A stretch of 64,000 nt of DNA, taken from the NCBI RefSeq assembly GCF_900112175.1, contig NZ_FOYT01000001.1, forward strand, positions 186,001 through 250,000, in the 5' to 3' direction. The stretch's first letter is position 1; each line of letters opens with the position of its first letter. Positions 26,251-33,289 of this stretch are shown here, piece by piece. The position numbers and the translations under genes were made by a program. The notes below the pieces were generated by a model. The model was not told the origin of the DNA and searched no databases. It was given only the letters and a program-made list of their open reading frames with translations. Origin of the DNA: Halogeometricum rufum (GTDB taxonomy: Archaea > Halobacteriota > Halobacteria > Halobacteriales > Haloferacaceae).

Positions 26251-26401
26251 GTCTGAACGTACGCCGGCCGCCGACAAAAATCACCGCGCCGTCACGACCC
26301 GGACGCGAGGGTACTCACGCCGTCGTCTGCGGCGTCGCACGGCGGATTCCCGGTCGAACGGCGGCACGCGCGGGCGGGCGACACGTTACGCTCCAACAAC
26401 G

Positions 26402-26407
26402 TTTAGA
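26402..26407 (+). promoter_or_regulatory. promoter box of htpX-pspAB
   Basis: TTTAGA at 26402-26407 is 24-29 bases upstream of ATG 26431, the standard spacing for haloarchaeal leaderless mRNA. Confidence 0.5.
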
Positions 26408-26430
26408 GCGACGAACGCGAAGTTGAGCGC

Positions 26431-27300
26431 ATGGATTGGAAACCGGACTGGGGACTTCGCGGGCGGATGGTGCTCACGATGTTCCTGCTCTTCGCCCTGT
26501 ACATCGTCTTCGTCGGGGCGCTCGCGGCGACGCGGAACTGGTTCATCCTGCCGTTCGTCGGGGTGTTCCTGCTCGCCCAGTTCTTCTTCAGCGACAGACT
26601 CGCGCTGTACAGCATGGGCGCGAAGGAGGTGTCCGAAGAGGAGTACCCCGAACTGCACGGGACCATCTCGCGACTCTCCCAGCAGGCCGACCTGCCGAAA
26701 CCGAAGGTTGCCGTCGTGGACTCGCGCATCCCGAACGCCTTCGCGACCGGCCGGTCCCAGAAGAAGGCGGCCGTCGCCGTGACGACGGGCCTGCTCCGGA
26801 TGCTCGACAGAGACGAGTTGGAGGGCGTCCTCGCGCACGAACTCGCGCACGTGAAGAACCGCGACGTGATGGTGATGACCATCGCCTCGTTCCTCTCGAC
26901 GGTCGCGTTCATGATCGTCCGCTGGGGCTTCTGGTTCGGCGGCGGCAGTCGCGACCGGCAGGGCGGCGGCATCATCGTCGCTATCGCCGTCTCGCTGGTC
27001 GTCTGGATCGTCTCGTTCGTCCTCATCCGCGCGCTCTCGCGCTACCGCGAGTACGCCGCGGACCGCGGCGCGGCCGTCATCACGGGCCGGCCCTCGGCGC
27101 TCGCCTCGGCGCTGATGAAGATATCCGGCAACATGGAGAACGTGCCGAAGGACGACCTGCGCGAGCAGTCGGAGATGAACGCGTTCTTCATCATCCCCAT
27201 CAAGAGCGACTTCATCGGCCGCGTCTTCAGCACGCACCCCTCGACGGAGAACCGCATCGAACGACTCCGCGACCTGGAACGCGAGATGGAGACGGCGTAA
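26431..27300 (+). CDS. htpX: HtpX membrane zinc metalloprotease
   Basis: A 289-residue M48B protease. Two helices at the N-terminus, the zinc motif HELAH (residues 136-140, LAHELAHVKNRD), two more membrane segments, and the third zinc ligand Glu in RYREYAADRGAAVITG. HtpX degrades misfolded membrane proteins at the cytoplasmic face. STHPSTENRIERL near the end is also typical. It is immediately followed, one base away, by pspAB, an association seen in other archaea and actinobacteria that links it to envelope stress. Confidence 0.95.
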   Translation: MDWKPDWGLRGRMVLTMFLLFALYIVFVGALAATRNWFILPFVGVFLLAQFFFSDRLALYSMGAKEVSEEEYPELHGTISRLSQQADLPKPKVAVVDSRIPNAFATGRSQKKAAVAVTTGLLRMLDRDELEGVLAHELAHVKNRDVMVMTIASFLSTVAFMIVRWGFWFGGGSRDRQGGGIIVAIAVSLVVWIVSFVLIRALSRYREYAADRGAAVITGRPSALASALMKISGNMENVPKDDLREQSEMNAFFIIPIKSDFIGRVFSTHPSTENRIERLRDLEREMETA

Positions 27301-27301
27301 G

Positions 27302-27907
27302 ATGGGACTGTTCGACTCGCTCCGCTCCATCCTCGGCACGAGCGCCGAGGCGGACGCCACGCGCGACGCGGACCCCGAGGACCTGTTCGGCATGAGCACG
27401 GCGTACATCACGATGGAGGCCGACCTCGGATTCGAGTCCGTCGGCGCCGCCGCGCTCTGCTTCTCCTCGGTGGACAGCACCGACTTCGCCGAGACGGTCG
27501 AAGAGGTGGAGACCATCCTCAAGGCCGGCGAGGAGGAGACGGGCACCGACTTCCGCCTCCGCGAGGACTCTCACGGGTGGGAGTGGGTCGTCCTCGAGGA
27601 CGACGACCCCGAGGACCTCGTGACGAGCGTCCACTTCGCCGCCGACGAGTTCATCGAACGCGGCTACGGCTCTCGACTGCTCGCCGCCGTCTTCGGCTTC
27701 GAACGCGACGACGACCGGGCCTACTGGATCTACTCGTTCCGCCGCGGGGCCTACTACCCGTTCGCCCCCGAACGCGGCCGCGAGCAGAACGACCGCGTCC
27801 TGCTGAAACTGGAGTCGGTGCTGGACGGCGAACTCGAACTCGAACCGGACAAGGAGTACTGGTACCCGATGTGGTCCGACCGGTCCGGCGGCCACCCCTG
27901 GGAGTAG
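27302..27907 (+). CDS. pspAB: PspA-associated protein PspAB
   Basis: A 201-residue acidic protein that I recognise as PspAB: opening MGLFDSLRSILGTSAEAD, a LFGMSTAYITMEADLGFES segment, WEWVVLEDDDPEDLVTSVHFAAD, FERDDDRAYWIYSFRRGAYYPFAP and the C-terminal DKEYWYPMWS. No catalytic residues are known for the family. It is encoded one base after the htpX stop, so the two are co-translated; the gene order argues for a role with HtpX in membrane-stress response, although no PspA homologue lies in the window. Confidence 0.88.
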   Translation: MGLFDSLRSILGTSAEADATRDADPEDLFGMSTAYITMEADLGFESVGAAALCFSSVDSTDFAETVEEVETILKAGEEETGTDFRLREDSHGWEWVVLEDDDPEDLVTSVHFAADEFIERGYGSRLLAAVFGFERDDDRAYWIYSFRRGAYYPFAPERGREQNDRVLLKLESVLDGELELEPDKEYWYPMWSDRSGGHPWE

Positions 27908-28148
27908 CGCCGACGGCCCGCGTCTGACTCCGCGCCACCTCTCGCCCCCTCGTCGCGTTTCGACTCCGTCGCCACTCCTCGATTCTGTCCTTCCCTCCGT
28001 CCCGCTCTCACTCCGCGCGTCGCTCACCGCCTCTCGCTCTCCAGTCTCGACGCCGTTCGGGACCACATCGGGCTTAAACGTTCACGAGTTCTTGAACGCC
28101 GGCCCGCCGCTGTCCGTCAGTTTCACTTCCACTCCGCTGTTAACGAGG

Positions 28149-28155
28149 CTTTATG
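28149..28155 (+). promoter_or_regulatory. radA promoter box
   Basis: CTTTATG at 28149-28155 is about 30 bases before the radA ATG (28183), the expected position of a TATA element for a leaderless transcript; it lies in a 275-bp spacer with no other gene. Confidence 0.55.
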
Positions 28156-28182
28156 TGGCCGTGGGCCGCAGGTCCGTATACG

Positions 28183-29214
28183 ATGCCAGAAGACGACCTC
28201 GAAAGTCTCCCGGGCGTGGGCCCCGCTACCGCAGACAAACTCGTCGACGCCGGTTTCGAGAGCTACCAGGCTATCGCCGTCGCGAGTCCCAGCGAACTCT
28301 CCAACACCGCGGACGTGGGTGAGTCCACCTCCTCGGACATCATCAACGCCGCGCGTGAGGCGGCCGACATCGGCGGCTTCGAGACCGGTTCGATGGTCCT
28401 CGAACGACGCCAGCAGATCGGTAAACTCAGCTGGCAGATTCCCGAAGTCGACGAACTCCTCGGCGGTGGACTGGAGACGCAGTCCATCACCGAGGTGTAC
28501 GGCGAGTTCGGTTCCGGGAAGTCGCAGGTGACCCACCAGATGGCGGTCAACGTCCAACTGCCGCCCGAACACGGTGGCCTCGGCGGGTCCTGCATCTTCG
28601 TGGACTCCGAGGACACGTTCCGTCCCGAACGAATCGAGGACATGCTCTTCGGCCTCGACGACGAGAAGCTTCAGGCCACGATGGACGACCGGGAGATAGA
28701 GGGTTCCCCGGACGACGAGGCGGCGATGGAGGAACTCCTCAGCGACGTCCTCGACAAGATTCACGTCGCGAAGGCGTTCAACTCCAACCACCAGATTCTG
28801 CTCGCCGAGAAGGCCAAGGAACTCGCCCGCGACCACGAGGACGACGAGTACCCCGTCCGTCTGCTCTGCGTGGACTCGCTGACCGCGCACTTCCGCGCGG
28901 AGTACGTGGGCCGCGGCCAACTCGCCGAACGGCAGCAGAAACTCAACAAGCACCTGCACGACCTGATGCGCATCGGCGACCTGTACAACACGGCCGTCCT
29001 CGTGACGAACCAGGTGGCTTCGAACCCCGACTCGTACTTCGGTGACCCGACACAGCCCATCGGTGGCAACATCCTCGGCCACACCTCGACGTTCCGCATC
29101 TACCTCCGCAAGTCGAAGGGCGACAAGCGTATCGTCCGCCTCGTGGACGCGCCGAACCTCGCCGACGGCGAGGCGGTCATGCGCGTGCAGGACGGCGGTC
29201 TGAAGCCCGAGTAG
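28183..29214 (+). CDS. radA: DNA repair and recombination protein RadA
   Basis: A 343-residue archaeal RecA/Rad51 recombinase that forms filaments on single-stranded DNA for strand exchange. The N-terminal helix-hairpin-helix ([20 protein letters not shown]) is at residues 6-25, Walker [10 protein letters not shown] at 107-115, Walker B LLCVDS near 226, and the L2/ATP-cap region [19 protein letters not shown] at about 290-310. It ends with the acidic-tail-free KPE. The promoter box and family length both select ATG 28183, not the in-frame ATG 28153. No intein is present. Confidence 0.98.
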   Translation: MPEDDLESLPGVGPATADKLVDAGFESYQAIAVASPSELSNTADVGESTSSDIINAAREAADIGGFETGSMVLERRQQIGKLSWQIPEVDELLGGGLETQSITEVYGEFGSGKSQVTHQMAVNVQLPPEHGGLGGSCIFVDSEDTFRPERIEDMLFGLDDEKLQATMDDREIEGSPDDEAAMEELLSDVLDKIHVAKAFNSNHQILLAEKAKELARDHEDDEYPVRLLCVDSLTAHFRAEYVGRGQLAERQQKLNKHLHDLMRIGDLYNTAVLVTNQVASNPDSYFGDPTQPIGGNILGHTSTFRIYLRKSKGDKRIVRLVDAPNLADGEAVMRVQDGGLKPE

Positions 29215-29344
29215 ACCGCTCTCGGTCTCGACGCTCCACCGCGCTCCCTTTCCCCTCTCACATCTCCGAGCGACGGCGTTCCGATCCGTCGAGTGTCTCT
29301 CGCGGCACCGACTGTTAATGTCTCTGCGCACTAACAGGTCGGGC

Positions 29345-29701
29345 ATGTCGTCGCGCATCGACACCGCCTCGCTCACGACGGTGCACTACGTCGGTATCGC
29401 CCTCGCCGCCCTCTCGGGCGTCGTCCACCTCGTCCTCGGCGTCGCCGCCCTCCCGTCGGCGTTCGGCGTCTCCTTTCTCGTCGCCACAGTCGGGTTCGCC
29501 GTCGGCGTCGCCATGGTGGTCCTGAACGTCCGCCGCCGACTCGCGTACCTGGTCGGTATCCCGTTCGTCCTCGGACAGGTCGCCATCTACGCCGTCACGG
29601 TGGTTCAGGGACTGAACCAGCTCTCTCCGGTCGCCGTCGTCGACAAAGTCGCCCAACTCGCCCTCGTCGGCGTCCTCGTCGTCCTCCTCCGGCGCGACTA
29701 G
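29345..29701 (+). CDS. four-helix haloarchaeal membrane protein
   Basis: A 118-residue protein with about four membrane helices; it begins MSSRIDTASLTTVHYVGIALAALSG and ends LALVGVLVVLLRRD. The regular HYVGIALAALSGVVHLVLG first helix recalls haloarchaeal small membrane families of unknown role. The ATG at 29345 follows the promoter-like stretch TTAATG (29312-29317). Its TAG stop shares a CTAG with the TAG stop of the convergent CDP-alcohol transferase gene (29698-29701). Confidence 0.68.
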   Translation: MSSRIDTASLTTVHYVGIALAALSGVVHLVLGVAALPSAFGVSFLVATVGFAVGVAMVVLNVRRRLAYLVGIPFVLGQVAIYAVTVVQGLNQLSPVAVVDKVAQLALVGVLVVLLRRD

Positions 29702-30537
29702 GGGAACGGGCGCTCCCGCCGGCCCGAGACGACGAACCAGTCGCGGAGGAAGTTCCCGAGGAACGGGAGCATCGTCGCCGTCGCCAGCGTCCACGCGGCC
29801 CAGCGCGGAACCACCGGCGCGAGCGCCACGGCCGTCGTCGCCATCTGCACGCCCGCGAGGACGCGACGGGGGGTACTGTGCGGGAGTTCGAAGACGGGAA
29901 GCCCCCGCCGCCGTCGCACCCGTTCGCCGAGGAGGAACAGGTAGCGGGCGACGCCGACGAGGAGGTACCACGGCGGGAGTGACCCCGCGACGACGCCGAC
30001 GAGGGCGGCGACGAGGAGTCCGGCGGCGTCGACGTTCATATCCAGCGACGCCCCGAGGAGCGTCGTCCGGCCGCGCAGACGGGCGATGGCGCCGTCGAGG
30101 GCGTCGAGCGCCGCGACGGACCCGTAGAGGAGGGCGGGGAGCCAGCCGAACGGCGTCGGGACGACGAGCAACCCGGCGAGGAAGGCGACGAGTGCGCCGC
30201 GGCAGAGCGTCACCGCGTTGGCGACGCCGAGCGACTCGAACGCTCGACGTCCCTCGGCCGGGCGGTTCCGGTCGGTGCGCAGTCCGGCGAATCCGACGAC
30301 GGCGGCCACCCCCGACGCCGCGACGACGGCCCACGGGAGTCCCGCGCCCGGCACTCGACGCTCGCCGACGACGGCGACGACGGCGGTACACGCGGCGAGT
30401 CCGACGCCGAGGGAGAACAGTTGTCGGGTCGTTCGTCGGGCGCCCGCGCCGGTACCGGACTCCGCGCTGGTACCGGACGGCGCGTCGGCACCGGCGTCCG
30501 CGTCGACGCCGGGCGTCACTTCGGCCTCGTCGCTCAC
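29698..30537 (-). CDS. CDP-alcohol phosphatidyltransferase family protein
   Basis: A 279-residue membrane enzyme. The family motif D-x2-DG-x2-AR-x8-G-x3-D-x3-D is matched exactly by DALDGAIARLRGRTTLLGAS followed by LDMNVD. The last Asp is the catalytic base of the transfer from a CDP-activated donor to an alcohol. There are about seven membrane helices and a hydrophilic, Asp/Thr-rich N-terminal tail. Acceptor (glycerol-phosphate, serine, inositol-phosphate) cannot be read. Start is GTG 30537, with upstream in-frame sequence not helix-like. Divergent from the pterin/MDR cluster. Confidence 0.88.
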   Translation of the reverse strand: MSDEAEVTPGVDADAGADAPSGTSAESGTGAGARRTTRQLFSLGVGLAACTAVVAVVGERRVPGAGLPWAVVAASGVAAVVGFAGLRTDRNRPAEGRRAFESLGVANAVTLCRGALVAFLAGLLVVPTPFGWLPALLYGSVAALDALDGAIARLRGRTTLLGASLDMNVDAAGLLVAALVGVVAGSLPPWYLLVGVARYLFLLGERVRRRRGLPVFELPHSTPRRVLAGVQMATTAVALAPVVPRWAAWTLATATMLPFLGNFLRDWFVVSGRRERPFP

Positions 30538-30585
30538 GGTCCAGCGTAGGACCCGTGCGATGGTGAACGTTCCCCCGCGCGACAG

Positions 30586-30591
30586 TTTTAC
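30586..30591 (+). promoter_or_regulatory. promoter box of the MDR dehydrogenase unit
   Basis: CAGTTTTACC (30583-30592) precedes ATG 30616 by about 28 bases. The same core CAGTTTTAC occurs again 29 bases before the PTPS gene (31688-31696). Confidence 0.5.
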
Positions 30592-30615
30592 CCCGTCGCC
30601 GTCGTCAGTTTGGGT

Positions 30616-30678
30616 ATGACTCGACCGACAGCGGACGGAACCGCGCCGCACTCGCCTCTCCCGGGCGTGCACACGTGA
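30616..30678 (+). CDS. possible 20-residue leader peptide overlapping the MDR gene
   Basis: ATG 30616 opens a 20-codon frame (MTRPTADGTAPHSPLPGVHT) whose TGA overlaps the GTG start of the following dehydrogenase in GTGA (30675-30678). The promoter box at 30586 places the likely transcript start at or very near this ATG, so a leaderless message would translate it first. It may be a coupling leader peptide or merely chance; no similarity is recognised. Confidence 0.35.
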   Translation: MTRPTADGTAPHSPLPGVHT

Positions 30679-31685
30679 CGGGCGCCAGACGAGTGCGGTT
30701 CACCGGTCCGCGCTCCGTCGAGGTGGCGAGGGAGCCGGTTCCGTCGCCGGACGACGGCGAGGTGCTGGTGGAGACGTCGACGTCGGCGGTGAGTCCCGGC
30801 ACCGAACTCCTCGTCTACCGCGACGAGGTGCCCGACGACACGCCCCTCGACGAGACGATAGACGCGCTGAACGAACCGTTCGCCTATCCTCTCTCGTACG
30901 GGTACGCGGCCGTCGGCGTCGTCGCCGCCGTCGGCGACGCCGTGGACCCCTCGTGGGCGGGCCGGCGCGTCTTCGCCTTCCACCCGCACGCGAGTCACTT
31001 CTGCGCCGACCCGGCGTCGCTCGTCCCCCTGCCGGACGCCCTGTCCGACGAGGACGCCGCGATGCTGGCGACGATGGAGACGGCGACGGGGTTGGTGATG
31101 GACGGCCGGCCGCGCGTCGGCGAACGCGCCGCCGTCTTCGGGCAAGGCGTCGTCGGCCTCGTCACCACCGCGTTGCTGTCGCGGTTCCCCCTCTCGGAAC
31201 TGGTCACCGTGGACTGCCACGCGCCGCGTCGCGAGCGGTCGCGTTCGCTCGGCGCGGACGCGTCGTTCGCCCCCGAGGAAGTGCCGGGAGCCGTCACCGA
31301 CCGGTTCGCCGGCGACGGGCGCAGCGACCTCTCCTTCGAACTCTCGGGGAACCCCGACGCCCTCTCGGACGCCCTGTCGACCACCGGCGACGACGGCCGC
31401 CTCGTCGTCGGGTCGTGGTACGGCGAGAAACGCGTCTCGCTGGACCTCGGCGGGCGGTTCCACCGGAGCAAGATACGCATCCGGTCGAGTCAGGTCAGCC
31501 GAATCGACGCCGACCACGCCGGCCGGTGGGACAAGGACCGCCGTCTGGACTACGCCCTCGATGCCCTCGCGGACCTCGAACCGTCGTCGCTCGTCACTCA
31601 CCGGATTCCGGTCGCGGAGGCGGCCGACGCCTACCGGTTGCTGGAGCGAAACCCCGCGGCCGTGCAGGTGTTGTTCACCTACTGA
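30675..31685 (+). CDS. MDR-family dehydrogenase lacking zinc ligands
   Basis: A 336-residue medium-chain dehydrogenase/reductase. The N-terminal catalytic domain begins with VRFTGPRSVEVAREPVP and has TSAVSPGTELLVYR where zinc enzymes have a Cys-containing G-x-C-G-S-D, so the catalytic zinc ligand is missing, and no four-Cys structural zinc lobe is seen. This resembles BchC-type and other zinc-free MDRs. The nucleotide-binding segment is AAVFGQGVVGLVTTALL (GxGxxG, about residues 153-169) with LVTVDCHAPRR after it, where an acidic residue suggests NAD. First gene of the PTPS-GT4-methyltransferase cluster. Confidence 0.83.
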   Translation: MTGARRVRFTGPRSVEVAREPVPSPDDGEVLVETSTSAVSPGTELLVYRDEVPDDTPLDETIDALNEPFAYPLSYGYAAVGVVAAVGDAVDPSWAGRRVFAFHPHASHFCADPASLVPLPDALSDEDAAMLATMETATGLVMDGRPRVGERAAVFGQGVVGLVTTALLSRFPLSELVTVDCHAPRRERSRSLGADASFAPEEVPGAVTDRFAGDGRSDLSFELSGNPDALSDALSTTGDDGRLVVGSWYGEKRVSLDLGGRFHRSKIRIRSSQVSRIDADHAGRWDKDRRLDYALDALADLEPSSLVTHRIPVAEAADAYRLLERNPAAVQVLFTY

Positions 31686-31690
31686 CCGCA

Positions 31691-31696
31691 GTTTTA
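31691..31696 (+). promoter_or_regulatory. internal promoter box before the PTPS gene
   Basis: TTTTAC at 31691-31696, preceded by CAG, is 26-31 bases upstream of ATG 31722, only a few bases after the MDR stop codon. It is the same core as the promoter of the MDR unit. Confidence 0.45.
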
Positions 31697-31721
31697 CGGC
31701 ATCGCCGGCCGATTACCGGGT

Positions 31722-32099
31722 ATGTACGCCGTCACCGTCGTCAGACCGCTCGTCGCGCAGCACGCGCTGACCGTCCCGGACCCCGGCCCGGAGGGGGACC
31801 CCCACTCGCACCGCTACCGCGTCGAGGTGGAACTGACGGGCGAGGCGCTGAACGAGTACGACTACCTCGTCGACATCGACGCCGTCGAGGCGGCGCTGGA
31901 CGGCGTGGAGTCGCGGTACGCGGACGCGTTCCTGAACGACCTGCCCGAGTTCGAGGGGTACAACCCGAGCGTCGAACGCTTCGCGCGGGTGATTCACGAC
32001 CGACTCGCCGACGAACTCGCCGCCGACGCGGTGGCCGAGACGACGGTCACCGTCTGGGAGGACGACGTCGCCAACGCCGCCTACACCGCACCGCTCTGA
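31722..32099 (+). CDS. 6-pyruvoyl-tetrahydropterin synthase/QueD family protein (Glu variant)
   Basis: A 125-residue COG0720 enzyme. Zinc-binding histidines are H14 (AQHALT) and H28, H30 in HSHRYRVEVEL. Four residues before H28, where QueD and PTPS have the catalytic Cys, this protein has E24 (GPEGDPHSH), the substitution described for the PTPS-III type, which in some organisms converts dihydroneopterin triphosphate to 6-hydroxymethyl-dihydropterin. The C-terminal VTVWEDD contains the pterin-anchoring Glu. QueD normally acts in queuosine or archaeosine synthesis, but no queC or queE is near. It overlaps the GT4 start (TGATG). Confidence 0.88.
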   Translation: MYAVTVVRPLVAQHALTVPDPGPEGDPHSHRYRVEVELTGEALNEYDYLVDIDAVEAALDGVESRYADAFLNDLPEFEGYNPSVERFARVIHDRLADELAADAVAETTVTVWEDDVANAAYTAPL

Positions 32100-33289
32100 T
32101 GCGCGTCGCCCTCGTCGTGCCGGGGTCGGTGGACGCCACCTCCGGCGGGTTCGCCTACGACCGGGCCCTCCTCGAGGAACTCCGCGCGGCGGGCGACGAG
32201 GCGCGCGTCGTCTCCGTCCCGTGGCGACGGTATCCGCTCGGCGTGGTCGACGCACTCTCGACGCCGCCCCTCGGCGACGCGGACGTGGTTCTCGCCGACG
32301 AACTCGCCCACCCCGCGCTCCTCCGCCTCGACGCCGACGCGCCGGTGGTCGCCCTCGTCCACCACCTCCGCTGCGACGCCACCGAGGGCCTCCCTGCCGC
32401 CGTCGCGCGGACGCTCGAACGGCGGTTCCTCCGCGGGTGCGACGCGGCCGTCTGCACGAGTCGGGCCACCGCGCGGTCGGTCGAACGCCACGCTCCCGGC
32501 CTGCCGACGCACGTCGCCCCGCCGGCCGACACGCAGTTCGACCCCGCGGTGACGGCCGACGAGGTGGCCGAACGCGCCCGCGAGGACCCGTTCCGCGTCG
32601 CCTTCGTCGGCAACCTCGTCCCGCGGAAGGGCGTGCTGACGCTCCTCGACGCCCTCGCCCGCCTCGACGCCGGGGGCTCCGCCCCCTCGTGGCGCGCGAC
32701 GTTCGTCGGCGCACACGCAGACGAGACGTACCTCCGGCGCGTCCGCGACCGAATCCGGCGACACGGCCTCGGCGACGCAGTCCGTCTGTCCGGGTCGCTC
32801 CCAACCGACGAGACGGCGGCCGTCCTCCGCGAGAGCCACGTCTACGCGATGCCCTCGACCCACGAGGGGTTCGGCATCGCCTACCTCGAAGCGATGGGGT
32901 TCGGCCTCCCCGTCGTCGCCTCGGCGTCCGGCGGCGCCTCGGACCTCGTGGACGGCGAGGCGGGCGTCCTCGTGGACCCGGGGGATGCGGCGGCCGTCGG
33001 CGACGCACTCGCCGGGTTCGCGGCCGACCGAGAGCGTCTCGCGGCGGCGGGGCGGGCGGCACTCGACCGCTACCGCGCGCACCCGTCGTGGACCGAGACG
33101 GTGGCCGACCTCCGAGGATTCCTCGGGGACGTCGCCGCGATGGGGGCCGAGGCGACGGCAGACGACGAGGAACGAACGGCAGACGACGAGGAACGAACGG
33201 CAGACTGCGACGAGGCGAGGCCGGACACCGACGGGGCGACGTCGGACGCCGCGGGTCACCGGCGGACCCGCGCGGAGGGGGAGCGATGA
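32099..33289 (+). CDS. GT4 family glycosyltransferase
   Basis: A 396-residue GT-B fold enzyme. The C-terminal domain has FVGNLVPRKGVLTLLDAL (about residues 168-186) and the family E-x7-E signature in STHEGFGIAYLEAMGFGLPVVAS. The N-terminal domain is MRVALVVPGSVDATSGGFAYDRALL. Retaining transfer from a nucleotide or phosphate sugar is expected; the acceptor is unknown. The last ~50 residues are an acidic, poorly conserved tail with two exact copies and part of a third of a 21-bp unit encoding ADDEERT. ATG 32099 overlaps the PTPS stop; its TGA overlaps the methyltransferase ATG (ATGA). Confidence 0.9.
   Translation: MRVALVVPGSVDATSGGFAYDRALLEELRAAGDEARVVSVPWRRYPLGVVDALSTPPLGDADVVLADELAHPALLRLDADAPVVALVHHLRCDATEGLPAAVARTLERRFLRGCDAAVCTSRATARSVERHAPGLPTHVAPPADTQFDPAVTADEVAERAREDPFRVAFVGNLVPRKGVLTLLDALARLDAGGSAPSWRATFVGAHADETYLRRVRDRIRRHGLGDAVRLSGSLPTDETAAVLRESHVYAMPSTHEGFGIAYLEAMGFGLPVVASASGGASDLVDGEAGVLVDPGDAAAVGDALAGFAADRERLAAAGRAALDRYRAHPSWTETVADLRGFLGDVAAMGAEATADDEERTADDEERTADCDEARPDTDGATSDAAGHRRTRAEGER
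33155..33203 (+). repeat. 21-bp tandem repeat in the GT4 tail
   Basis: The unit ACGGCAGACGACGAGGAACG(A) occurs at 33155-33175 and 33176-33196, and begins a third time (ACGGCAGA at 33197). It encodes repeated TADDEER residues in the acidic tail, so copy number changes would keep the frame. Confidence 0.8.
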
